In this document: in pieces, positions 53,396 through 61,515 of the stretch
Position numbering within the stretch: the first letter of the stretch is position 1
Layout of the letters: the number at the start of each line of letters is the position of its first letter
From: Microlunatus elymi
GTDB taxonomy: Bacteria; Actinomycetota; Actinomycetes; Propionibacteriales; Propionibacteriaceae
Direction of reading: 5' to 3'
DNA: 64,000 bases
Assembly (NCBI RefSeq): GCF_007362775.1
Contig: NZ_CP041692.1
Span: forward strand, 1,736,001 to 1,800,000
Notes under the pieces: generated by a model
The model's database searches: none
The model's input: only the letters and a program-made list of their open reading frames with translations
Told to the model about the DNA's origin: nothing
Made by a program: the position numbers and the translations under genes

Positions 53396-54451
53396 TCAGC
53401 GAGCGGTATCGGCGCTCTCGGCCGACGCGTCGGTAGAGGCCCGGATCACCAGTTCGGGCTGGAACACCACCTGCTCATGATCGACTTCGACACCGGACTC
53501 GATCGCATCCAGTTCCCGCAGCATCAGCTCGACCGCGGTCCGGCCGATCAACTCCGAGGGCTGCCGGATCGACGACAGCGGGATCACCGAGGCCGCCGCG
53601 AAGTCGATGTCGTCGTAACCGATCATGGCGATCTCGTCGGGAACCAGCCGATGTTCCAACAGCGCAAGGGATTGCATCAGACCGATGGCAACCATGTCGT
53701 TGGCGGCGAAGATCGCGTCCGGCCGGTCCTGCGGCCTGCGGGCGACAAGTTCGTGGCCGATCTTGCGGCCGGTCTCCACGATCAAGCCGTCGGTCTCGAT
53801 GATCTCCAGAGCGGCACCGCTGCCGCCCACCGCCTGCTCGGCACCGATACGCCGGTCGGCCACCTGCCGGATCGTCGCCGGGCCGCCCACGAAAGCGATC
53901 CGCCGCCGCCCGGTCTGCAACAGATGCTCGGTCGCCATCCGGCCGCCTGCCACGTCGTCGACCCAGACCGAGGAGTAGGGGTTGTCGCCGGCCGGCCGAT
54001 CCACCAGCACGATCGGGGTGCCGCGGCGGCGCAGCCGGCCCAGCCGGGCGGAGACGTCGCCGAGCGGCGAGATCAGCAGGCCGCGTACCCGTTGCTGTTC
54101 GAACAGATCCAGATGCGCCGATTCCCGGCTCTCGCTCTCGTCGGAGTTGCCGAGCAGCACCGACAGACCCTCCTCGGCGGCGCGATCCTCGACCCCGCGG
54201 GACACGTCGGTGAAGAACGGGTTGGCCACATCCAGCACGATCAGCCCGAGTGTCCGGCTCAACCCGGCGCGCAGTTGGCGAGCCGCGTCGTTGCGGACGA
54301 AGCCCAGTTCGTCGATGGCGTCCAGCACCCGCTTGCGGGTCGGTTCGGCGACCTTCTGCGGCCGGTTCAGCACGTTGGAAACGGTGCCCAGCGCGACCCC
54401 CGCACGCTCCGCGACATCGCGAATACTGACTGCGGTCGAGCGTTCCACCAT
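53396..54451 (-). CDS. LacI-family repressor of rhamnose catabolism
   Basis: A 351-residue LacI regulator. The HTH spans residues 8-30 (SIRDVAERAGVALGTVSNVL) with hinge AARQLRAGLSRTLG; the effector domain includes GLIVLDVANPFFTDVSRGVE and DAIFAANDMVAIGLMQSLA. It is divergent from rhaI with a TGAAACGATTCA palindrome in the 213-bp gap. By position it represses the rhaI-rhaD-rhaB operon and probably responds to rhamnose or a metabolite. ATG 54451 chosen (MVERSTAVSI). Confidence 0.92.
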   Translation of the reverse strand: MVERSTAVSIRDVAERAGVALGTVSNVLNRPQKVAEPTRKRVLDAIDELGFVRNDAARQLRAGLSRTLGLIVLDVANPFFTDVSRGVEDRAAEEGLSVLLGNSDESESRESAHLDLFEQQRVRGLLISPLGDVSARLGRLRRRGTPIVLVDRPAGDNPYSSVWVDDVAGGRMATEHLLQTGRRRIAFVGGPATIRQVADRRIGAEQAVGGSGAALEIIETDGLIVETGRKIGHELVARRPQDRPDAIFAANDMVAIGLMQSLALLEHRLVPDEIAMIGYDDIDFAAASVIPLSSIRQPSELIGRTAVELMLRELDAIESGVEVDHEQVVFQPELVIRASTDASAESADTAR

Positions 54452-54554
54452 GCGCCCATCTTGCCCTACCGGCGGCTCCGGTCGGGGTACGCCCGACGAG
54501 GGCCGACGCCGCGGTTGACGGGTCGGCTGGGGCACAGTAAAGTCCGAGCTGATA

Positions 54555-54566
54555 TGAAACGATTCA
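54555..54566. promoter_or_regulatory. LacI-type operator before rhaI
   Basis: TGAAACGATTCA, an imperfect 12-bp palindrome with outer TGAA/TTCA and central CG, the standard LacI-family operator shape, located 99 bp upstream of rhaI and 104 bp upstream of the divergent repressor. Confidence 0.6.
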
Positions 54567-54664
54567 AGCACGGTTGCCGGACGACGTGAGGCCGTCGGCA
54601 ACGGGCTGTGCTCGAGGCCGAGAATGGTCCGAGACGGCCATACTCAACGAGGAGATGTGAGGTC

Positions 54665-55831
54665 ATGTCCAGCTTTGACCAGATTGCACCGCAGCTCGAA
54701 CATCAGGCGATCGAGCTGCCGTCCTGGGCGTTCGGCAACTCCGGCACCCGCTTCCGGGTCTTCCCGCAGGCCGGCGTGCCGCGCAATCCGGAGGAGAAGA
54801 TCGCCGATGCGGCCAAGGTGAACGAGGTCACCGGGCTGGCGCCGTCGGTCGCATTGCACATCCCGTGGGACAAGGTCGACGACTACGACAAGCTCGGCCG
54901 ATTCGCGGCTGATCATGGCGTCCGGCTGGGCACGATCAACTCGAACACCTTCCAGGACGACGACTACATGCTGGGCAGCCTGACCCATCATGATCAACGG
55001 GTCCGGGACAAGGCCGTCGCACACCTCTACGAGTGCATCGAGATCATGAACACCACCGGCTCCCGGGATCTGAAGATCTGGCTGGCGGACGGCACCAACT
55101 ACCCGGGCCAGGCCGACATCCGGCAGCGGCAGGAGTGGCTGGCCGAGGGGCTGAAGAAGGCCTACGACAAGCTGGCGCCGCAGCAGCGGTTGATCTTGGA
55201 GTACAAGTTCTTCGAGCCGGCGTTCTACCACACCGACGTGCCGGACTGGGGCACCTCGTACGCGCATTGTGCGGCGCTGGGTGATCAGGCCAAGGTCTGC
55301 CTGGACACCGGTCACCACGCGCCCGGCACCAACATCGAATTCATCGTCGCGCAGCTGCTGCGGCTCGGGAAGCTCGGCTCGTTCGACTTCAACTCCCGCT
55401 TCTACGCCGACGACGACCTGATCGTCGGCGCGGCCGATCCGTTCCAGCTCTTCCGGATCCTGTACGAGGTGATCCGCGGCGGCGGCTACGGTCCGGACTC
55501 CGAGGTCGCCTTCATGCTCGATCAGTGCCACAACATCGAGGCCAAGATCCCCGGCCAGATCCGTTCGGTGCTGAACGTCTCCGAGATGACCGCCCGAGCG
55601 CTGCTGGTTGATCATGACGCGCTGGCCGCGGCGCAGAACGCCGGTGACGTGCTGGCCGCGAACCAGATCCTGATGGACGCCTTCTACACCGACGTACGCA
55701 GTGATCTTGCCGACTGGCGGGTCAGCCGCGGCCTGCCCGCCGACCCGATGGCCGCCTACGCCGAGAGTGGTTACGCCGAGCAGATCGCCGCCGAACGGAT
55801 CGGCGGCAGCCAGGCCGGCTGGGGCGCCTGA
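54665..55831 (+). CDS. rhaI: L-rhamnose isomerase
   Basis: A 388-residue TIM-barrel isomerase converting L-rhamnose to L-rhamnulose. It is of the Pseudomonas stutzeri type: IELPSWAFGNSGTRFRVFPQ, ALHIPWDKVDDYDKL, KIWLADGTNYPGQADIR, LILEYKFFEPAFYHTDVPDW and CLDTGHHAPGTNIEFI carry the metal-binding Glu/Asp/His residues. It is the first gene of the rhamnose operon downstream of the operator. ATG 54665 is used, with GAGG/AGGAG elements at 54650-54661. A 16-bp perfect inverted repeat lies between it and the next gene. Confidence 0.95.
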   Translation: MSSFDQIAPQLEHQAIELPSWAFGNSGTRFRVFPQAGVPRNPEEKIADAAKVNEVTGLAPSVALHIPWDKVDDYDKLGRFAADHGVRLGTINSNTFQDDDYMLGSLTHHDQRVRDKAVAHLYECIEIMNTTGSRDLKIWLADGTNYPGQADIRQRQEWLAEGLKKAYDKLAPQQRLILEYKFFEPAFYHTDVPDWGTSYAHCAALGDQAKVCLDTGHHAPGTNIEFIVAQLLRLGKLGSFDFNSRFYADDDLIVGAADPFQLFRILYEVIRGGGYGPDSEVAFMLDQCHNIEAKIPGQIRSVLNVSEMTARALLVDHDALAAAQNAGDVLAANQILMDAFYTDVRSDLADWRVSRGLPADPMAAYAESGYAEQIAAERIGGSQAGWGA

Positions 55832-55843
55832 ACCAACCCGACT

Positions 55844-55885
55844 TGTCAGAAGGTAGTTGCGCTATAGCCCAACTACCTTCTGACA
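55844..55885. repeat. 16-bp perfect inverted repeat between rhaI and rhaD
   Basis: TGTCAGAAGGTAGTTG (55844-55859) is the exact reverse complement of 55870-55885. The 10-nt loop itself contains the palindrome gctatagc. The hairpin lies 12 nt after the rhaI stop and 19 nt before the next start, so it could stabilise the rhaI mRNA end or attenuate downstream expression. Confidence 0.92.
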
Positions 55886-55904
55886 TCTCCGCAGAAGGAT
55901 GAAC

Positions 55905-57938
55905 GTGAACGAGACAGTTGAGCAGTTGCTCACCCGGTCCAACCGGCTGGGCGCCAACAAGGAGAACACCAACTACGCCGGCGGCAACACCTCCGCCAAG
56001 GGCGCCGACACCGATCCGGTCACTGGTGAGCAGGTCGAATTGCTGTGGGTGAAGGGATCCGGCGGAGACCTTGGCACGCTGAAGGAGTCCGGACTGGCCG
56101 TCCTGCGGCTGGATCGGATGCGGGCACTGCCCAATGTCTACCCGGGCATCGACCGGGAAGACGAAATGGTCGCCGCCTTCGACTACTGCCTGCATGGCTT
56201 GGGTGGTGCCGCGCCGTCGATCGACACCGCGATGCACGGGCTCGTCGATGCGCCACATGTCGATCACCTGCATCCCGACTCGGGCATCGCCATCGCCACC
56301 GCGGCGGACGGTGAGCAGCTGACCGCCGAGATCTTCGGCGACGAGGTGGTCTGGGTGCCGTGGCGGCGGCCGGGATTCCAACTGGGCTTGGACATCGCCA
56401 AGATCAAGAGCGAGAACCCGCAGGCCGTCGGCTGCATTCTCGGCGGCCACGGCATCACTGCCTGGGGTGACACCAGCGAGGAGTGCGAGGCCAACTCGCT
56501 GAAGATCATCAAGACCGCCAAGGACTACCTGGCCGAGCACGGCAAGGTCGAACCGTTCGGCGCCGAATTGCCCGGCTACGGGGCCCTGCCCCAAGCCGAA
56601 CGTCGGGCCAAGGCGGCCGCGCTGGCGCCGCACCTGCGCGCGATCGCGTCGGCGGACAAGCCGATGGTCGGTCACTTCACCGACGACGCCGTGGTGCTGG
56701 ATTTCCTGTCCCACCAGGAACATCCGCGGCTGGCCGAGCTCGGCACCTCCTGCCCTGACCACTTCCTGCGGACCAAGATCAAGCCGCTGGTGCTGGACCT
56801 GCCGGCCGACGCTTCGGTCGAGGACAGTGTGGCTCGGCTGAAGGAACTGCACGAGCAGTACCGGGCCGATTACGCCGCCTACTACAACAAGTTCGCTGAC
56901 GAGAGCACGCCGGCGATGCGCGGCGCCGACCCGGCGATCGTGCTGATTCCCGGTGTCGGGATGTTCTCCTACGGGGCCAACAAGCAGACCGCCCGGGTCG
57001 CCGGCGAGTTCTACGTCAACGCGATCAACGTGATGCGCGGCGCCGAGTCGGTGTCCAGCTACGCGCCGATCGATGATCATGAGAAGTTCCGGATCGAGTA
57101 CTGGGCGCTGGAAGAGGCCAAGCTGCAGCGGATGCCCAAGCCCCGCAGCCATGCCGGCCGGATCGCGCTGGTCACCGGTGCCGCCAGTGGCATCGGCAAG
57201 GCGATCGCCACCCGGCTGGCTGCCGAGGGTGCCTGTGTCGTGATCGCCGATCTTGATCAGGGCAAGGCTGCCGAGGCAGCAGCCGAGCTGGGCAACACTG
57301 ATGTCGCGGTCGGCATCCGGGCCGACGTCACCGATCCCCAGCAGGTCAAGGCCGCCTTCGACGAGGCGGTGCTGGCCTTCGGCGGTGTTGATCTGGTCGT
57401 CAACAACGCCGGTCTGTCGATCTCGAAGCCGCTGCTGGAGACCAGCGAGAAGGACTGGGATCTGCAGCACGACGTGATGGCCAAGGGTGCGTTCCTGGTA
57501 TCCCAGGCCGCGGCCAAGATCATGATCGATCAGAACATCGGCGGCGACATCGTCTACATCTCCAGCAAGAACTCGGTCTTCGCCGGCCCGAACAACATCG
57601 CCTACAGCGCGGTCAAGGCCGATCAGGCCCACCAGGTGCGCTTGCTGGCCGCCGAGTTGGGGGAGTACGGCATCCGGGTGAACGGGATCAACCCCGACGG
57701 TGTGGTCCGCGGTTCCGGCATCTTCGCCGGCGGCTGGGGCGCGCAGCGGGCCAAGGTGTACGGCGTACCGGAGGAGGATCTGGGCAAGTTCTACGCCCAG
57801 CGCACCCTGCTCAAGCGGGAGGTGTTGCCGGAGCACTGCGCCAACGCGGTGGCCGTGATCACCTCCGCCGAACTCGACCACACCACCGGCCTGCACATCC
57901 CGGTCGACGCCGGCGTTGCCGCCGCATTCCTGCGGTGA
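55905..57938 (+). CDS. rhaD: bifunctional rhamnulose-1-phosphate aldolase / short-chain dehydrogenase
   Basis: A 677-residue fusion. Residues ~1-400 form a class II aldolase (RhaD/RhaE type): NTNYAGGNTSAKGADTDPVT, VDHLHPDSGIAIATAAD and GCILGGHGITAWGDTSEECE give the zinc-binding His motifs. Residues ~420-677 are an SDR with LVTGAASGIGKAIA, NNAGLSISKP, SSKNS and YSAVKAD (YxxxK). It cleaves rhamnulose 1-phosphate to DHAP and L-lactaldehyde and oxidises the latter. GTG 55905 is preferred: AGAAGG is 6 nt upstream, whereas the ATG at 55899 has no spacing. Confidence 0.93.
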   Translation: MNETVEQLLTRSNRLGANKENTNYAGGNTSAKGADTDPVTGEQVELLWVKGSGGDLGTLKESGLAVLRLDRMRALPNVYPGIDREDEMVAAFDYCLHGLGGAAPSIDTAMHGLVDAPHVDHLHPDSGIAIATAADGEQLTAEIFGDEVVWVPWRRPGFQLGLDIAKIKSENPQAVGCILGGHGITAWGDTSEECEANSLKIIKTAKDYLAEHGKVEPFGAELPGYGALPQAERRAKAAALAPHLRAIASADKPMVGHFTDDAVVLDFLSHQEHPRLAELGTSCPDHFLRTKIKPLVLDLPADASVEDSVARLKELHEQYRADYAAYYNKFADESTPAMRGADPAIVLIPGVGMFSYGANKQTARVAGEFYVNAINVMRGAESVSSYAPIDDHEKFRIEYWALEEAKLQRMPKPRSHAGRIALVTGAASGIGKAIATRLAAEGACVVIADLDQGKAAEAAAELGNTDVAVGIRADVTDPQQVKAAFDEAVLAFGGVDLVVNNAGLSISKPLLETSEKDWDLQHDVMAKGAFLVSQAAAKIMIDQNIGGDIVYISSKNSVFAGPNNIAYSAVKADQAHQVRLLAAELGEYGIRVNGINPDGVVRGSGIFAGGWGAQRAKVYGVPEEDLGKFYAQRTLLKREVLPEHCANAVAVITSAELDHTTGLHIPVDAGVAAAFLR

Positions 57939-57958
57939 TCACCGAGAACTTGCAGGAA

Positions 57959-57982
57959 GGGCCCTGAGCCTGTCGAAGGGCC
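57959..57982. repeat. TTCGACAGGCTCAGG-family palindromic repeat, copy 1 near rhaB
   Basis: GGGCCCTGAGCCTGTCGAAG plus GGCC, an imperfect palindrome located 20 bp after the rhaD stop and in the same family as 39057-39079 and 58025-58047. It may act as a weak hairpin between rhaD and rhaB. Confidence 0.85.
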
Positions 57983-58010
57983 GGGAACGTAAGCATCAAA
58001 GGGGATAGCA

Positions 58011-59510
58011 GTGGGTGAGGATTCGGTCCTTCGACGAGCTCAGGACCCTGGTGAAGGGGCTCAGGACCCTGCGGGTCCGGTGTTCGCGGCGGTGGACATC
58101 GGTGCCTCCGGCGGGCGGGTGATCGCCGGCTGGCTCGCCGACGGCAAGATCAACACCGAGGTCGTCCACCGATTCGGCAACGGTCCCCAACAGACCGATC
58201 GCGGTCTGCGCTGGGACATCCGCGGGCTGTACGACGAGGTGATCGCCGGGCTGCGGCTGCTGGCCGAGCGCTTCCCGGCGGTGGTCAGCATCGGCATCGA
58301 CACCTGGGCTGTCGACTACGGGCTGCTGGACGCCGACGGCGAGTTGATCGAGGACCCGCACTGCTACCGCGATCCGCGGACCGGCGACGCGGTGCGGTCG
58401 GTCCATGATCGAATCGATCCCGCCGAGCTGTACCAGATCACCGGACTGCAGTACCTGAGTTTCAACACCATCTACCAGTTGGTGGCCGAGCAGGACTGTC
58501 CGGAATGGAGGCGGGCGGCCAAGATCGTGATGCTGCCCGACCTGCTCGGCTATTGGCTGACCGGCGACCTGGGCACCGACGTGACCAATGCGTCCAGCAC
58601 GGCCCTGCTGGACGCCAGCACCCGGGACTGGTCACCGCGGCTGCTGCAGTTGATCGGGATCGACGCCGACATGCTGCCGCCGATCCAGCCGGCAGGCACC
58701 GTACGCGGCCGGATCAGCCCCGAAGTGATCAAGCAGACCGGGCTGCCGGACGACGTCGTACTGACCTCGATCGGATCCCACGACACCGCCTCGGCGGTGG
58801 CAGCGGTCCCGGCCACCGAACCCGGCTTCGCCTACATCTCGTCCGGCACCTGGTCCCTGGTCGGACTGGAAATCGCCGAACCGATCCTGACCGAGGACAG
58901 CCGGCGCGCCAACTTCACCAACGAGGGCGGCGTCGACGGCCGGATTCGCTATCTGCGCAACGAAGGCGGGCTCTGGCTGCTGCAGGAGTCGCTGCGGCAG
59001 TGGAAGCTCGACGGAGTTGATCATGATCTTGGTCGGCTGCTGGCCGCGGCTGCGGAGTTGCCCGCCGGTGGTCCGACGGTGGACGTCGGTGCGGAGGAAT
59101 TCATCGCACCGGGTGGGATGCCGGAGCGGATCGCGGCGGCCTGTCGTCGTGACGGTCAGCCGGTGCCGACGACGGCGGCCGAGTTCACCCGCTGTGTCCT
59201 GGATTCGCTTGCGCTGGCCTACGGCAGAACGCTGGTCGAGGCTGCATCCCTGTCAGGGCAGGAGATCGAGCGGGTGCACGTGGTCGGCGGCGGCTCCCAG
59301 AACGCCCTGCTGTGCCGGCTGACAGCCGAGGCAACCGGCCGCGAGGTGATCGCCGGTCCGGTCGAGGCGACCGCGCTCGGCAACCTGCTGGTGCAGGCCC
59401 GCACCCACGGCGCGATCAGCGGAGCGCTGGAGGACCTGCGCGCCCTGGTGGCGGCCTCGAGTGAGCTGACCACGTACTCGCCGCAGCGTCAGGACGCGGA
59501 CACGCGGTAG
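58011..59510 (+). CDS. rhaB: rhamnulokinase (FGGY family)
   Basis: A 499-residue sugar kinase phosphorylating L-rhamnulose. The FGGY N-domain begins VFAAVDIGASGGRVIAGWLA, with SIGIDTWAVDYGLLDADGEL. The C-domain has SIGSHDTASAVAAVP, YISSGTWSLVGLEIAE and the ATP-binding VHVVGGGSQNALLCRLTAEA. It starts at GTG 58011 with AAAGGGGA 6 nt upstream. Residues 6-22 (VLRRAQDPGEGAQDPAG) are encoded by a dispersed palindromic repeat, so the family homology begins only at about residue 24. It is third in the rhamnose operon. No rhamnose transporter or mutarotase gene is near. Confidence 0.93.
   Translation: MGEDSVLRRAQDPGEGAQDPAGPVFAAVDIGASGGRVIAGWLADGKINTEVVHRFGNGPQQTDRGLRWDIRGLYDEVIAGLRLLAERFPAVVSIGIDTWAVDYGLLDADGELIEDPHCYRDPRTGDAVRSVHDRIDPAELYQITGLQYLSFNTIYQLVAEQDCPEWRRAAKIVMLPDLLGYWLTGDLGTDVTNASSTALLDASTRDWSPRLLQLIGIDADMLPPIQPAGTVRGRISPEVIKQTGLPDDVVLTSIGSHDTASAVAAVPATEPGFAYISSGTWSLVGLEIAEPILTEDSRRANFTNEGGVDGRIRYLRNEGGLWLLQESLRQWKLDGVDHDLGRLLAAAAELPAGGPTVDVGAEEFIAPGGMPERIAAACRRDGQPVPTTAAEFTRCVLDSLALAYGRTLVEAASLSGQEIERVHVVGGGSQNALLCRLTAEATGREVIAGPVEATALGNLLVQARTHGAISGALEDLRALVAASSELTTYSPQRQDADTR
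58025..58047. repeat. TTCGAC-GCTCAGG repeat inside the rhaB start
   Basis: GGTCCTTCGACGAGCTCAGG plus ACC, with a partial second copy GGGGCTCAGGACCC just downstream (58056-58069). It is translated in frame as part of the kinase N-terminus. Inverted copies lie at 39057-39079 and 57959-57982. Confidence 0.9.
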
Positions 59511-59857
59511 CGGACGGCCACCGTCCATGCCGACAGGGCGACGATGGTGGCCGGCCAGAGCACGAGCGCAACGACGAACCAACCCGGCAACGGATGTCCC
59601 GGAGCGGCGGAGGCGGAGACCAGAGCCGGTGGCAGGCAACAGAAGAACGCCTGGAACAGGCAGCCCAGCAGGGCGAAGTCGGCCGACAGCATCCTCCGTG
59701 CCCGAGGCAGGTTCTTCGGCTCCACCCAGTAGCTCTTGTTCGGGATGTTGATGCCGGTCTGACGGCGGCTCCGCGGGACCAGCACCTGCAGCAGCACGAA
59801 CACACCGATTGTCACCAGGCATACAGCCCACTCAGTGCCCCGAACACCCGTCTCCAA
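59489..59857 (-). CDS. small membrane protein, three predicted TM
   Basis: A 122-residue membrane protein. TM segments: WAVCLVTIGVFVLLQVLVP, a middle SADFALLGCLFQAFFCC, and WFVVALVLWPATIVALSAWT. A conserved-looking INIPNKSYWVEPKNLPRARR loop recalls the extracytoplasmic loops of DUF1648-related proteins. The TTG start at 59857 is provisional. It overlaps the 3' end of rhaB by 22 bp in convergent orientation. Function unknown. Confidence 0.6.
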   Translation of the reverse strand: METGVRGTEWAVCLVTIGVFVLLQVLVPRSRRQTGINIPNKSYWVEPKNLPRARRMLSADFALLGCLFQAFFCCLPPALVSASAAPGHPLPGWFVVALVLWPATIVALSAWTVAVRYRVSAS

Positions 59858-59902
59858 ACCCGCACCGAGCCACCTTAACGGCGCTGCGGTTCGCTTCCTG
59901 AC

Positions 59903-60804
59903 ATGATCGAGAACATGGTTCAGTCAGTCGATCGCGACGATGCGCAAACCCTGCGGCTGATCTGGCCGCAGTGGCAGGGCGGCGGCAGCTCGAGCGTCCG
60001 AGAACTCGCTCCGGAATTTCCGTTCGATATCGCTCGCAGGGGCTATGCAGTGGGGACGGCGGTGCTGCAGGCAGCACTGCACCGCACAACGGCCCGACCG
60101 CGACGGTCCCGGTGTCGATGACCGATCCTGGTCTGGTGCTGCGGGACGGTGTGGAGGCCAAGGAGATCGTCGTCGAGCAGTTGGCCGCTGCGGTGAAGAT
60201 CATCCGGGAACACGGTCCGACCAAGATCATCACGCTGGGCGGCGAATGCTCGGTCAGTGTGGCGCCCTTCACCGCGCTCGCCGGCCGCTACGGAGATGAT
60301 CTTGCCGTCGTCTGGATCGACTCCCATCCCGATGTCGGGCAAAGCGACTATCCCGGCTACCACGCGATGGCGGTGTCCGCGATCACCGGGCACGGCGACC
60401 CGGACGTGCTGGCCCAGCTGCCCGCGACCGTCGCTCCGGACCGCGTTGCGCTCACCGGTCTGCATGCGTGGACCGACGACGACTATCCGCACCTCGCCGA
60501 ATGGGGACTGGCATCATTGGCTCCCGATCAGCTGCGAGAGACGAGCGAACCGCTGCTGCGCTGGCTTGAGCAGACCGGCTGTTCACGCGTCGCCATCCAC
60601 TTCGACGTGGACACGATCGACAGCACCGAACAGGTGTATGGGCTCGGCGCCGAGCCCGACGGTCTGACCGATGCCCAGGTCAAGCGGTTGATCGCCGACC
60701 TGAATCGTACGGCCGACGTGGTCGGGTTGACGATTGCCGAATTCATCCCCCGACAGGTCATGCACCTGCAGCGACTTGCCGACGGATTTCCCTTGCTGGG
60801 TTGA
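59903..60804 (+). pseudogene. arginase/agmatinase-family gene with a frameshift
   Basis: The first frame encodes MIENMVQSVDRDDAQTLRLI, then GGGSSSVRELAPEFPFDIAR and GYAVGTAVLQAALH, as in arginase-family proteins. It then runs off into an Arg-rich stop at 60121. The family continues in the next frame from about 60084 (PHNGPTATVPVSMTDPGLVL), with metal-binding LGGECSVSVAPF, WIDSHPDVG, GYHAMAVSAITGHG and FDVDTID. A single missing base at about 60078-60084 accounts for the break. All metal ligands remain in the second part. It is either inactive or a sequencing error. Confidence 0.82.
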
Positions 60805-60864
60805 GGATTGGCTGACAGTGGCCGGCTTGCCGGACGTCCGGACACAGTGGCGAAGGAGCACGAC

Positions 60865-61491
60865 ATGATCGATCAGCGGGAGCTGGACCGGCTTTGGGAT
60901 TTTGCCGACCCGATCGCCTCCGAGGCGCGGCTGCGGGAGGCGTCGCTGACCGCGCCGGCAGTCGACCGGGCCGAGTATTCGACTCAGCTCGCCCGAGCGC
61001 TCGGACTTCAGGACCGGTTCGACGAGGCCCGGTCGCTGCTGGACGGGATCGACCCGACCTCCTGCACCCCGGCGGCGCTGGTGCGGATCGATCTGGAGCG
61101 AGGCCGGGTGGAGAACAGTGCCGGGCGACCGGCCGCCGCCGTGCCGCACTTCCTGCACGTCGCGGAGGCGGGCGCCGCGGACGGGCTGGACTTCCTGCGC
61201 ATCGATGCACTACACATGCTCGCGATCGCCGATCGTGATCATGCCGTCGACTGGACCCGGCAGGGTGTCGAGGCGGCCGCAGCGAGCAGCGACGACCGGA
61301 CTCGGCGATGGGCCGTCTCGCTGCACAACAATCTCGGCTGGACCCTGTACGAGGCCGGTGACCTGACCGGCGCGATCGCCGAATTCGAGCAGGCACTGGG
61401 CTGGGCGGAACAAGTCGGCACCGAGGATCAGCGGCGCTACGCCCGCGAGGCACTCGACCAGGCTCACTCTCACCTGGACGAATCGCCGTGA
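60865..61491 (+). CDS. TPR-like helical repeat protein
   Basis: A 208-residue all-helical protein with TPR-like helix pairs: YSTQLARALGLQDRFDEARS, DLERGRVENSAGRPAAAVPH, VSLHNNLGWTLYEAGDLTGA and EQALGWAEQVGTEDQRR. The WTLYEAGDLTGAIAEFEQAL pair is a clear TPR consensus. The start at ATG 60865 is fixed by AAGGAG 6 nt upstream. It is close to the next gene (24 bp) in the same direction, so may be co-transcribed with the DprE1-like gene. Adaptor role inferred only. Confidence 0.85.
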   Translation: MIDQRELDRLWDFADPIASEARLREASLTAPAVDRAEYSTQLARALGLQDRFDEARSLLDGIDPTSCTPAALVRIDLERGRVENSAGRPAAAVPHFLHVAEAGAADGLDFLRIDALHMLAIADRDHAVDWTRQGVEAAAASSDDRTRRWAVSLHNNLGWTLYEAGDLTGAIAEFEQALGWAEQVGTEDQRRYAREALDQAHSHLDESP

Positions 61492-61515
61492 TCGGCCGTC
61501 CTCTACGGTGGTCGG

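Noticed and set aside
55722-57896. Minus-strand open frame of 724 codons over the rhamnose aldolase fusion
   Set aside because: Antisense shadow of a well-supported bifunctional enzyme.
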